From Paracamarosporium sp. OC-R06-R3 (lineage: Eukaryota; Ascomycota; Dothideomycetes; Pleosporales; Didymosphaeriaceae), in assembly GCA_019828545.1 (NCBI GenBank), contig JACVRA010000066.1:3921-14416 (forward strand): a stretch of 10,496 bases of DNA, given 5' to 3'. The notes under the pieces were generated by a model. It was not told the DNA's origin, searched no databases, and worked only from the letters and a program-made list of their open reading frames with translations. Each line of letters opens with the position of its first letter. The stretch's first letter is position 1. The position numbers and the translations under genes were made by a program. Below, piece after piece: positions 1 to 7,386 of this stretch.

Positions 1-43
1 CCTAGAGTACACCTAGCATAGACCTTTTAACTACCTACGCCAA
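1..43 (-). mobile_element. Terminal inverted repeat of a TIR DNA transposon (copy A, end only)
   Basis: Read on the minus strand from 43 to 1, this starts TTGGCGTAGG and matches 10424-10466 on the plus strand at 38 of 43 positions. The five mismatches are all transitions (C/T or G/A), as RIP would produce. The outer end lies at 43, followed by TA at 44-45. Homology between the two gypsy copies begins at that TA, so the transposon seems to have inserted at a TA inside the protease region of copy 1. TA targets are typical of the Tc1/mariner/pogo superfamily, but no transposase is visible, so the superfamily is inferred. The rest of the transposon lies left of the window. Confidence 0.7.
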
Positions 44-153
44 TATATTATTACTCTTAAGTTAATTAGTACTATTACTTAGAATCCTTTAATTATAATA
101 GTTTTAGTTAGCTAGAGGTTCTTATTAAGGTCTTTAGTAACTTATTTTACTAT
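44..153 (-). pseudogene. pol: Start of pol of copy 1 (protease fragment), truncated
   Basis: This short remnant aligns with 7272-7381 of copy 2. The place of the copy 2 pol ATG (7379-7381) is ATA here at 151-153, a G-to-A change. The frame reaches the protease active-site region, where the codon at 61-63 (minus strand) is AAC where the catalytic Asp of a DSG motif is expected, and the next two codons are also mutated. The fragment then stops at the TA beside the TIR transposon end. It is dead and truncated after about 36 codons. Confidence 0.7.
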
Positions 154-2051
154 TATTATACCCTTACTAGCCTAGTTTTTAGTCTAGTAGCCTTTTAGTT
201 TTTTAACTATATAAATATTAACTATTTACTCTTAGCTACTTAGATTTTTATATACTAGTACTTATAAGTATCTATTACTTAATTATAGTATTTTTCTTTC
301 TTAGTAGAGTTATTTTCTCTATATTAATAATAGTTCTTTACTAGGTACTTTTATTATTATAAATTCCTATACCTCTAGCTATAGAGTTTATAGGTTACTA
401 CCTTCTTTTTTATAAGGTATTCTAGGTAATTTTTTACTTTATAATCTCTCTAGTCTTCTATTATATAGACTAGGTCTTGTTATAGTAGACACTTTTAAAT
501 ATTATATATATAAAGAATATTAGTAGACTTACTATTTAGTCCCTTTAATTATATTTTAGTTATATACTTTTAGTCCTAGTATATAGGGCAAGTATATTAA
601 TAGTATTTATACTATTTAAGATAAATATACTCCTAGCCCTATTCTTCTATATTATAGATATAGTATAGTTAGATTTTATATTTATAATCTTTTAGCCTTA
701 CGTAGTCTTAATTACTTAGTATTTTAGTAATTAACCTTTATTTTACTTTATAGGTATTATAGGCGTTCTTATAGTAGTTCTACTATTTAATTTTATTATA
801 GTTATTTTTTACCTATATCTACTATATAGGTACTAATATGGTACCTTATTGTCCTTTAGCCTATTTATATATATCTTAAGATTTAAGCCCTATAATCTTG
901 ATTTTTTTTTAGTAGTTAAGGGCTAGGTAGTCTTCTTGTCTATAAATCTAGTAAACTTTTTATAGTACCTAGTTTATAATTTTATCTTTAATAGTTTTAG
1001 TCTATATTTTTTATTATAGATTGCTTATTATTATAACTTTCTAACTTATAGGTTTTTAGGATTTCTTAAACTTATTATCCTTAAGTAGTAGTAGTATTCT
1101 TAGACTTAAGTTTACTATTTTAACCTTTATAATTTTAGCCCTTTTTTTGGCCTTTACTTAGTTTTTTAAATAGTCTACCTTAAAGTGTTCTTTCTTGCCA
1201 TACGTTAGGTATACTTTATCTTAGTAGTATTCCTACCTTTTCTTTTATATATTAAGGTCTTATTTATCTTTTTTCTAGGGTTTGTTTTGTCTTTAATCCT
1301 AGGCTTTATTAGCTATAATAATATTTCTGTCCTTATCTTAGTATTCTTATTTCTTATAGCTATTAGTCTTTATTATTAGTATTCTTTAAGTATCTTCTTT
1401 TCTTTCTTAGTTACGTTCGTAGAGATGGTTATTAATTTTTATTAATACTTTTATTAGGTCCTCTAAATCCTTTAATTTTATATAATATACTAGCCTATTC
1501 TTTATAAATTCTTTTAATTTATTATAGTAGACTAATTAAAGTAGGTTATTGTCCTAGTCTATCTTATTTTTTAGACGTTTAAATGTAGTAGCGTATTTTT
1601 CTACTAATCTAATTTACTTTAGGTATTAAATTTATCTTTCTATCTACTTCCTCTTATCTATTTTTTTAAATATAATAGCTATCTTCTCCTTAAAGGTTTT
1701 CTAATCCTTAAAGATTTCTTATATTTCTAAAGAATAGTTTTTAAGTTTTCTATCTTCTTTTAGATAGTTATCCTTTAATAGTTATATTTATTCTATAGTA
1801 TTACTAATTATATATATACTAGCTACTAAAATCTTATTATAGTTAGTACTAATTTAGTAGTTACGAGCGTATAGTTTTATATTTATTAGAAAGGGTTTAA
1901 ACTTAAACGGCGTTCTATTAAATAGCTTTAGAATCTTAAAGGTCTTTTTATAAACTATTAATTCTTAGTTTAATTCCTACGTCTATAGCTACGTAATAAC
2001 CTATACTAGCTATTCTTTTAGCTATTAAATTAAGTTAACTTATTTAGCTAT
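153..2051 (-). pseudogene. gag: Gag pseudogene of Ty3/gypsy copy 1
   Basis: This is the decayed structural (capsid/nucleocapsid) polyprotein gene. It is in frame from 2051, where the copy 2 ATG is ATA, through the zinc knuckle at 1170-1211 (minus strand) to a TAA at 153-155. The knuckle reads Y-L-T-Y-G-K-K-E-H-F-K-V-D-Y: all three Cys of the CX2CX4HX4C motif are Tyr (TGY to TAY), while the His is kept. In copy 2 the His is Tyr as well, so the two copies were mutated independently. Many TAA/TAG codons interrupt the frame. After the knuckle the same frame runs on for more than 330 codons, as in copy 2. Identification rests on alignment to copy 2 and the knuckle spacing. Confidence 0.8.
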
Positions 2052-2508
2052 AACTATAGCTATATTTATTATTGGCCCAGAAGCCGTACTTCCTATAGTA
2101 GCCTAAGACGCTTATAAGCTTAACGGTATTGCCATATTTCTAACGTTAAATAGTTAAAGTATTAATAAGGTAATATATACTTAGTTTAATCTATACTAAG
2201 GTAGAAGGGTTTACTTATAATAGAGCCATTAAGGCTTTAGTAATAGAAAAGTAATTAATAATAAAGGATAAGTAAGCTTTAATTATATATTAAGGATACT
2301 TAATAATAACTTATATTAAGGTAAGGCTAACTATTCTTATATAAAAGAATTACTTACAATTTAGAGTTAACTAAAGAGTTAAGATATAATCTAAGTTATA
2401 AGAGTTAACTATAAAGGAAGGAAAAAGTATAGAGATCCTTTTAAACTATATACTAGTTATTCTATTCTTTAATTTTATTTTAATCCGTTTATGCTCTCTT
2501 TACTTTAA

Positions 2509-2529
2509 AAGAGTACTTTAAGTACTCTT
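2509..2529. repeat. Short palindrome in the copy 1 LTR
   Basis: AAGAGTACT and AGTACTCTT are separated by TTA, forming a 9-bp perfect stem with a 3-nt loop. It lies in the divergent U3 part of the copy 1 LTR and is absent from the copy 2 LTRs. A role as a transcription factor site is possible but not shown. Confidence 0.5.
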
Positions 2530-2643
2530 CTTATTAAGAGAGAGTAGTATTATATAACTTCCTTAAATGCTTTATCTACTAAAAAAGAGCGCTATTATAT
2601 AACTTTAGTTAACTTATTCTACCCTATAAGATTCCTTTATTGC

Positions 2644-2648
2644 CTTAA
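2644..2648. repeat. Target site duplication of copy 2, left (CTTAA)
   Basis: CTTAA directly precedes the TG at 2649 that opens the left LTR of copy 2, and an identical CTTAA directly follows the right LTR at 9896-9900. Five-bp duplications are usual for Ty3/gypsy integration. This fixes the ends of copy 2. Confidence 0.85.
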
Positions 2649-2816
2649 TGTTAATGGGGTGTTACGTACCTAGTCTAATCCGTACTAAGGCGGTAGGATT
2701 TAATCGCAATAGAGCCGTGGACTTCAGTAATAGAAAAGCATATTTAACAAAGAGGTATAGGAAGCTTAACTAAGTATAGTAATACTTAACAACGTAGTAG
2801 TTAAAGACTAATTGTT

Positions 2817-2824
2817 CTTATATA
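2817..2824 (-). promoter_or_regulatory. Candidate TATA box in the LTR (left copy)
   Basis: The minus strand reads TATATAAG here. The block is kept in all three LTRs of the window (near 2336-2347, 2817-2830 and 9547-9560). On the plus strand the same block reads TATATAAAAG, so it could act in either direction. It sits about 340 bases into the LTR in the direction of gag-pol transcription, leaving about 170 bases for R and U5. Conservation is weak evidence, because a sequence without CA or TG is immune to RIP. Confidence 0.4.
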
Positions 2825-2969
2825 AAAGAAGTGCTTACAATTTAGCTATAAGTTAAGTTAACTATAAAGAATAAGAAAAGTATAGAGATCCTCTTAGACT
2901 ATATATTAGTCGTCCCATCCTTCGTCCTCCCAGGCTAACGTTATTATTCTAGGGGAATTGCTTTTTAGT

Positions 2970-3017
2970 AGGAGAACCCTTGGTTCTCCTGCCAAGCTAT
3001 AGTTCTCTAGGGAGAAC
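2970..3017. repeat. Pair of short hairpins built on GGAGAACC / GGTTCTCC in U3
   Basis: AGGAGAACC (2970-2978) and GGTTCTCCT (2982-2990) form a perfect 9-bp stem with a CTT loop. GTTCTC (3002-3007) and GAGAAC (3012-3017) form a second stem of the same core sequence. The right LTR has the first stem at 9701-9721 with one base changed by a transition. Repetition of one dyad in U3 suggests protein-binding sites of the retrotransposon promoter; this is inference. Confidence 0.5.
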
Positions 3018-3164
3018 CTTTCCTTAGCGGGGGAATGATTACGTAACGTTAGACCTTGGCAATTCTAATGTTTATAGCCTATTCTTTATTCTATTCCTTT
3101 AGGCCTCTTGCCTTTCGTATCACTGCTTGCTGGTCCCCTGTTGGTGTCCCGTGTACTTGTAATA

Positions 3165-3180
3165 TTACCCCCCCGTTTAG
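3165..3180 (-). other. Polypurine tract of copy 2
   Basis: On the minus strand, just upstream of the 3' LTR, the sequence runs CTAAACGGGGGGGTAA, with seven G in a row. A purine run next to the 3' LTR is the usual primer for plus-strand DNA synthesis in LTR retrotransposons. It supports the orientation of the element and the LTR boundary at 3164. Confidence 0.75.
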
Positions 3181-3315
3181 GGTTATCATCCTAATATCCT
3201 GCCGTTACCTCGTGACTGGCGCGTGCGGTACAGTTGGGAAGTATAAAGGTGCGTAACCCCTCGGGCACGCCCGTAGTGCAGTATCCTCCTCTAGATTTCC
3301 CTAGCCTCCCTGACC
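3181..3315 (+). promoter_or_regulatory. Core promoter and leader of the antisense gene
   Basis: A TATAAAGG block lies at 3242-3249, about 75 bases before the ATG at 3316. It is followed by a pyrimidine-rich stretch (about 3286-3312, with TCCTCCTCT and TTTCCC runs), a common arrangement at fungal start sites. A small dyad, CGGGC-AC-GCCCG, lies at 3262-3273. The region is GC-rich with CA and TG still present, unlike most of the window. The call is made from sequence pattern only. Confidence 0.45.
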
Positions 3316-3915
3316 ATGCCCAAGGTACTAAAGAAATCTTCGACCGCCTATCGTCATTAACGTGCTGACGGAGTTCGTAATCTAGCCCTAGCAATGCCCG
3401 TGCGGTGTAATTTGTGCGTTGTGAAGAACATTCCTAAGTGCTTCGTGGATACTTCGTTAGGTTAGTGTACAGCATGCATCGCCGTCCATGCGGAATGTAG
3501 TTTATAGGTGTCGGAGAAAGAGTAGGAGCGGGTTTAAACTAAAAAGCGTTAGAAGCGTCTAGCTCTTTTAACTATAAAGGCTAAGGCCGCTCGCCTAGAG
3601 CTAGAGCTTGCAAAGATTAAGGAAGAGGAATAGGCCTTTGCGGCGTATAATATCTAGGTAGTTAACGTAATAGAGCGTTTAGAGAAGGAGGCTTTAAAAA
3701 GTAGGGTTACTACGTCTTCGTCCGTTCTTTCACTATTCTTACCCTTAATTAACCTAGGCTAGTTATAGGCTAATTCTTTCTTCTTTAACTTTTCTAACTT
3801 CCTTTATGATTTTAACGCTGTTCCTTTAACTTTAGGTTCTAGATTATACTTCTCTAGAAGCGTGTCTCTGCGCGCTTATACTAAAAGTCCTTTAGTAATT
3901 TCTTATAGTTTATAA
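3316..3915 (+). pseudogene. Antisense six-cysteine (Zn2Cys6-like) coiled-coil gene inside copy 2, decayed
   Basis: From ATG 3316 one frame stays coherent for about 199 codons. It is broken only by TAA and TAG (3358, 3463, 3505, 3526, 3535, 3550, 3631, 3655, 3760, 3766 and others), consistent with former CAA/CAG. Cys are at codons 31, 34, 42, 51, 54 and 61: C-x2-C-x7-C-x8-C-x2-C-x6-C, close to the fungal Zn2Cys6 pattern CX2CX6CX5-12CX2CX6-8C. A Lys/Arg-rich start precedes it, and a charged, Leu-rich stretch (codons about 65-128) follows, likely helical or coiled coil. A Ser/Phe/Leu-rich tail ends at TAA 3913. I recall small fungal proteins with such Cys arrays plus coiled coils near repeats, but cannot name a family. 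It lies opposite to pol, overlapping its end by about 60 bases. It could encode a DNA-binding or regulatory protein; function is unknown. The 3' end is uncertain. Confidence 0.65.
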
Positions 3916-6900
3916 GGTTTTCCTTTAGTTCCTACGTATTATATTGTTTTAGCTATCCTTTTTATAATACTAGGTATTTAAGTTAACTATTAATCTTTCT
4001 TAGGTCTTTAATTATTTTAACCTTATACTTATTATTTTTTAGTTTTAACTAGGTCTTAATTAGAGCATCTAAAGGTATTAATTCTAGTAGTAATTTATAA
4101 AAGGTTAAGTATATCTTAGTTCCTTTTAGTAATTAAAGCTTATTTATAACTAATTCCTTATTTTCTAGAATTTTAAAGGGGCCTATTTATAAGTAGTCTA
4201 GTTTCTTACTTTACCTTTTAGTTTTAAGATTTTTTTATAATAAGAAAACTTTGTCCCTCCTTTTAAAGGTTAGTTCCTTAATCCTTTACCTATTTATATT
4301 TTTAAATGCCAAGAGGGCCTTGCTAGATATCCTATCCTATAGGACTTAGTATATTTCCTTTATTTTCTAAGCCTTTTCTTTAGCTTTTATAGTAATACTT
4401 TCTACGTCCCTTAAGTCCTAATAAGCCACTAGCTTATATCTATAGTTAACGTAGTATAGTAAATAGCCTATTATACTTAACCTAATGCTATTGTATACTA
4501 ACTATACTATTAGTAGGAGTTTAATCTAGTTGTCCTACTACTTATTTACGTAGAATTATAAGTATTATTTTAGTATCTAATTTATACGTTCCGTTTATCT
4601 GTCTATCTAGGAATAGAAACTCGTTAAGAGCTTTCTTATTATTCCTAAGGTATTTATAAATATATTCTAGTATTTAAACGTAAAGAGCTTGTCTCTATTT
4701 ATAATAATTTTGTCTAAGGTGCTATACTTTAATAGTAATACTCTATTAACTTTATAGGCTAGTTCTTCTACCGTTATAGATTCTTTTATAAGTATAAACT
4801 TAACTACCTTTATTAGTTAGTCTATAATATTTAATATTATATTATATATCCTTTTTAATTCTAGCTATAGTAATACTAAGAGCTTTACTATAAAGTCTAT
4901 TATTATACTTAACTATAATTATTTTAGTGGCGGTAGGGGTTATAGTAACCTATAAAGCTTATATCTCTTAAGCTTATTTTTATAATAAGCTAAATAGTTA
5001 TCTACTACTTTTTTTACTACCTCCTTAAGTCTAGGTATAGTATACTTATTTATAATTTAATGTATTATTTTTTTAATACTAGGGTGTCTCTATTTCCTTA
5101 ACTTATAGAGTTTTTTTATTAAAAAGTCTTCTTAACCTTTTTATATAATTTATCTTTATTAATAGTCCCTTCTATTAAACTCTATTTAGTAGAAGTCGTA
5201 CTCCTCTTTCTATTCTTTAGAGAGTTAAGCGTAATTCTAAAAGTTGTTTACTTCCGGCCTTTAATAGTTAAGGATAACTGTTTATTATACTTCTATTTAG
5301 TATACCTAGTGTTCTAGGTTTATCTAATAGTATTATTCCCTTAGTTAGTTATACTATAGTATACTATTATCTAATGCCTTTAGTAGTGTAGTTTATATTT
5401 CCTATTCCTTTTTTATAAGATTTAATTTTTAGCTTAGGGCGTCTACTGCCCCATTTAACGTTCCTAGTTAATAGTAGATTTTAAAGTTAAAGTTTATAAA
5501 AAACTCTACCTATTATATCTATTATTAATTTAATTTTTTAGTTATAGTAAAGCTTGTTAGGTTCTAGTAGTCTATCTAGACCTCTATTTAATATAGTATA
5601 CTTATATACTATACTTCCTACTATTTAAAGGTATTTACTATTACTAGTAGTTCCTTATTATAAACGTTGTAGTTTAGTTCTACTCTTAAGAACTTATAAA
5701 AATAGTAGAACACTAGTCTCTATTTCCTATCTTTACATAGTTATAAAAGAATTACTCCTAGTATATAGTTAAAGGCGTCCGTTTTAATGTAAGTCTATCT
5801 TTTAGGATAGTATATTTATAGCAACGGGTTTATAAGGAATCTATATTTTAGTTTCTTAAATATCTCTTTAGCTTCCTTTATAAAGCCTTTCTATTAGTCC
5901 TTTTTTATAAGGTTTATTATTAGTACTATAACCTTAAAGTAGTCCTTAATAAACTTCTAGTAGAAGTTGATAAACTTTAGAAAGGATTATATATTCTTTA
6001 CTAACTTAAGTTCCTACTATTCCTATATAGCAGCTACCTTTTTTAAATTTATAAATACGCCTTTCCTTAAAATTATAAATCCTAGGTACTCTATTTTAGT
6101 AATATAAAACTTATATTTATTAGGATATAAAAGTAGTCTGTACTTCTTTATTTTCTTAAGTACTTTCTTTATATGCTCTTAGTGCTCCTCTAGAGTCCCT
6201 ATAGAGTAGATAAGTACGTTATTAAAATAGGCTATATAGAATATATCTAAGTATTTATATAATACCTTATTAATTACTATCTAAAATGTAGTAGGTATAT
6301 TAGTTAGTCTAAAGGGTATAACCGTATACTTATATAGGCTATAATAGGTCTTAAACGTAGTCTTCTATTCTTCTCCTTTAGCTATTTATATATGGTAATA
6401 TCTATTACGTATATTAAATTTTGTAAACTACTTAGCCCCTCTAAGCCTATCTATTAGCTTTATAATAAGTAGTAGTAGGTATTAGTTTTTTACTATAGCA
6501 TTATTTAACTATTTATAATCTATATAAAGTTGTAGCTTACTATTTTTCTTTAATACCTAAAGGATAGGAAATGTAGCCGGGCTTTTACTTTTCTAGATAA
6601 ACTATTGTACTAGGTTCTTATATAAGTATTCCTATAATTCCTTTTTTTAGTTTACTAATATTAGCTTTAGCCGTTCTAGTTGTAGTTTTATATCTACTTT
6701 TAAGGGAATTCTATAGTCCTACTTTTAGTATTTAGGTAGAGCTTTTTCTTCTTTTTCTTTAAAGAGTTCCGTATACTTCTTATATTCTAGTAGAATTTTT
6801 GTTAGCGTAGGTATTACCTAAAGATCTAATCTTTATACCTATATTACTTTAGCGTCTTAAGATTTCTTTTTTATAAGTCTTGTTATTCTAGCTCTAGAGA

Positions 6901-7381
6901 TTTCTTAAACCTTATTGCCTATTCTAGGGAATACTCTTTTAGCTTGTCCTTTCTAGGGCTGTCTTACTCTATTTATTGCTAGTATAGCTTATCTAGTTAT
7001 AATTATTTATTTCTTCTAGTCTATTACTAGGTTATATTCCTAAAGTTAATTATACCCTATAATTACTTCTATAGCTCCTATTTATATAATAGTAAACTAG
7101 TGTTAACTCTTAAATCCTTTAAGGCTTACTAGTAAAGGTAGGGTTTCTAATTATAAATATTCTTTTTTATACTCTTATAATAACGTTCCGTCTGCTATTT
7201 TTAACTTAACTAGCTAGTCTTTTCTTTAGTAAGGTAATCCTAGCCTTTTAACTACGTCTTTAAAGATTAAGTATTTTATTACTTTTAAGTTAATTAATAC
7301 CGTTACTTAGAATCCTCTAATTATAATAGTCTTTATTAATTATAGGTTTCTATCTAAGTCTTTTATAGCTTATTTTGCCAT
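3854..7381 (-). pseudogene. pol: Pol pseudogene: protease, reverse transcriptase, RNase H, integrase, chromodomain
   Basis: One frame of about 1175 codons carries the replication and integration polyprotein. Protease: the DSG triad expected at codons 31-33 reads N-L-K. Reverse transcriptase: I-D-Y at codon 288, a motif A Asp reading Asn at 323 (6413-6415), and YLDDVLIYS-type motif now Y-F-N-N-V-L-I-Y-S (both Asp lost, 6218-6223). RNase H: T-D-A at 535, then ELLVIV and G-x-L-N-G-A-V-D-A-L-S near 5450. Integrase zinc finger: one His kept (5084-5086), both Cys Tyr (4994-4996, 4985-4987). Integrase core: Asp 829 kept, second Asp is Asn 895, Glu 931 kept in a T-S-F-Y...T-E-R-I-N segment; the second-Asp-to-Glu spacing is 35 residues, as in D,D35E. 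Chromodomain: about codons 1118-1156. Stops are TAA/TAG throughout. The start at 7381 is chosen because ATG overlaps the gag stop; the end at TAG 3854 is a best guess. Confidence 0.92.
3915..4030 (-). other. Chromodomain-coding segment at the end of pol
   Basis: In the pol frame this segment reads Y-K-V-K-I-I, then L-K-Y-L-V-x-x-K-G, then N-T-x-E near its end, the layout of chromodomains (Y-x-V-E...Y-L-V-K-W-x-G...N-x-W-E-P). At least two aromatic-cage Trp positions read as stops (for example TAG at 3932-3934). Chromodomains at the integrase C-terminus bind methylated histone H3 in chromoviruses and steer integration to heterochromatin. That fits nested insertion into another element here. 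Recognition is from pattern, with decayed residues. Confidence 0.7.
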
Positions 7382-7386
7382 TATTA
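7379..7386 (-). promoter_or_regulatory. TAATG stop/start overlap joining gag and pol
   Basis: The minus strand reads TAATAATG: two stop codons in the gag frame, the second sharing its last A with an ATG in the pol frame, which is -1 relative to gag. The ATG lies 30 codons before the protease active-site position. In copy 1 the ATG is ATA. Such overlaps permit coupled termination and reinitiation; the TAATG form is known from hypovirus CHV1 of a fungus. The alternative is that either TAA was once a sense codon and true -1 frameshifting occurred upstream. Confidence 0.5.

Larger units (their letters stand above)
44..2648 (-). mobile_element. Ty3/gypsy retrotransposon copy 1, 5' part, interrupted at both ends
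   Basis: This region aligns throughout with copy 2 at an offset of about 7220-7225 bases (zinc knuckle 1170-1211 against 8395-8436; gag start 2051 against 9270; LTR edge 2160 against 9380). On the minus strand it holds 5' LTR, leader, gag and the first part of pol. It is cut at 44 by the TIR transposon end, and its LTR is cut at 2648 by insertion of copy 2; the last 72 bp of that LTR lie at 9901-9972. RIP is heavier here than in copy 2: the gag ATG and pol ATG both read ATA. The remaining pol and the 3' LTR should lie beyond the TIR transposon, left of the window. Confidence 0.85.
2160..2648 (-). repeat. 5' LTR of copy 1, first segment, split by copy 2
   Basis: It begins TATTAATAAGG at 2160, matching the LTR edges of copy 2 (TGTTAATGGGG at 2649; TATTAATAGGG at 9380). 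The first 290 bases or so align well with the copy 2 LTRs, including a TTATATAAAAGAA block. From about 2465 the sequence differs strongly, although short blocks near the end still resemble the copy 2 LTR. On the minus strand the divergent side is U3, so the regulatory part of the two LTRs differs. The LTR continues after copy 2 at 9901-9972, giving about 561 bp in all against 516 bp for copy 2. Confidence 0.75.
2649..3164 (-). repeat. 3' LTR of copy 2
   Basis: It is 516 bp, the same length as 9380-9895, and starts TGTTAATGGGG and ends CTTGTAATA on the plus strand. It differs from the right LTR mainly by transitions in both directions (for example 2941-2955 is more mutated here and 3110-3130 less), so each LTR was hit by RIP separately. 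The part from about 2900 to 3164 is clearly less mutated than most of the element. Its inner edge borders the polypurine tract, which makes it the 3' LTR for minus-strand transcription. Confidence 0.9.

Noticed and set aside
2970..3017. Heat-shock elements (nGAAn arrays) in U3
   Set aside because: The GAA and TTC units are not spaced as contiguous 5-bp repeats. The hairpin description fits better.
2660..3164. LTR starting at TGTTAC (2660), giving 505 bp
   Set aside because: No target duplication fits this start, and homology with the right LTR extends 11 bases further out. Starting at TGTTAA 2649 gives equal 516-bp LTRs and a perfect CTTAA duplication.
3056..3256. Open frame of 66 codons on the plus strand
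   Set aside because: It spans the end of the 3' LTR, the polypurine tract and the upstream region of the antisense gene. It is open only because this part has few RIP-made stops; no domain is recognisable.
3191..3394. Open frame of 67 codons on the minus strand
   Set aside because: It runs opposite to the promoter and first codons of the antisense gene in the less mutated island, and has no recognisable motif. It appears to be a chance frame.
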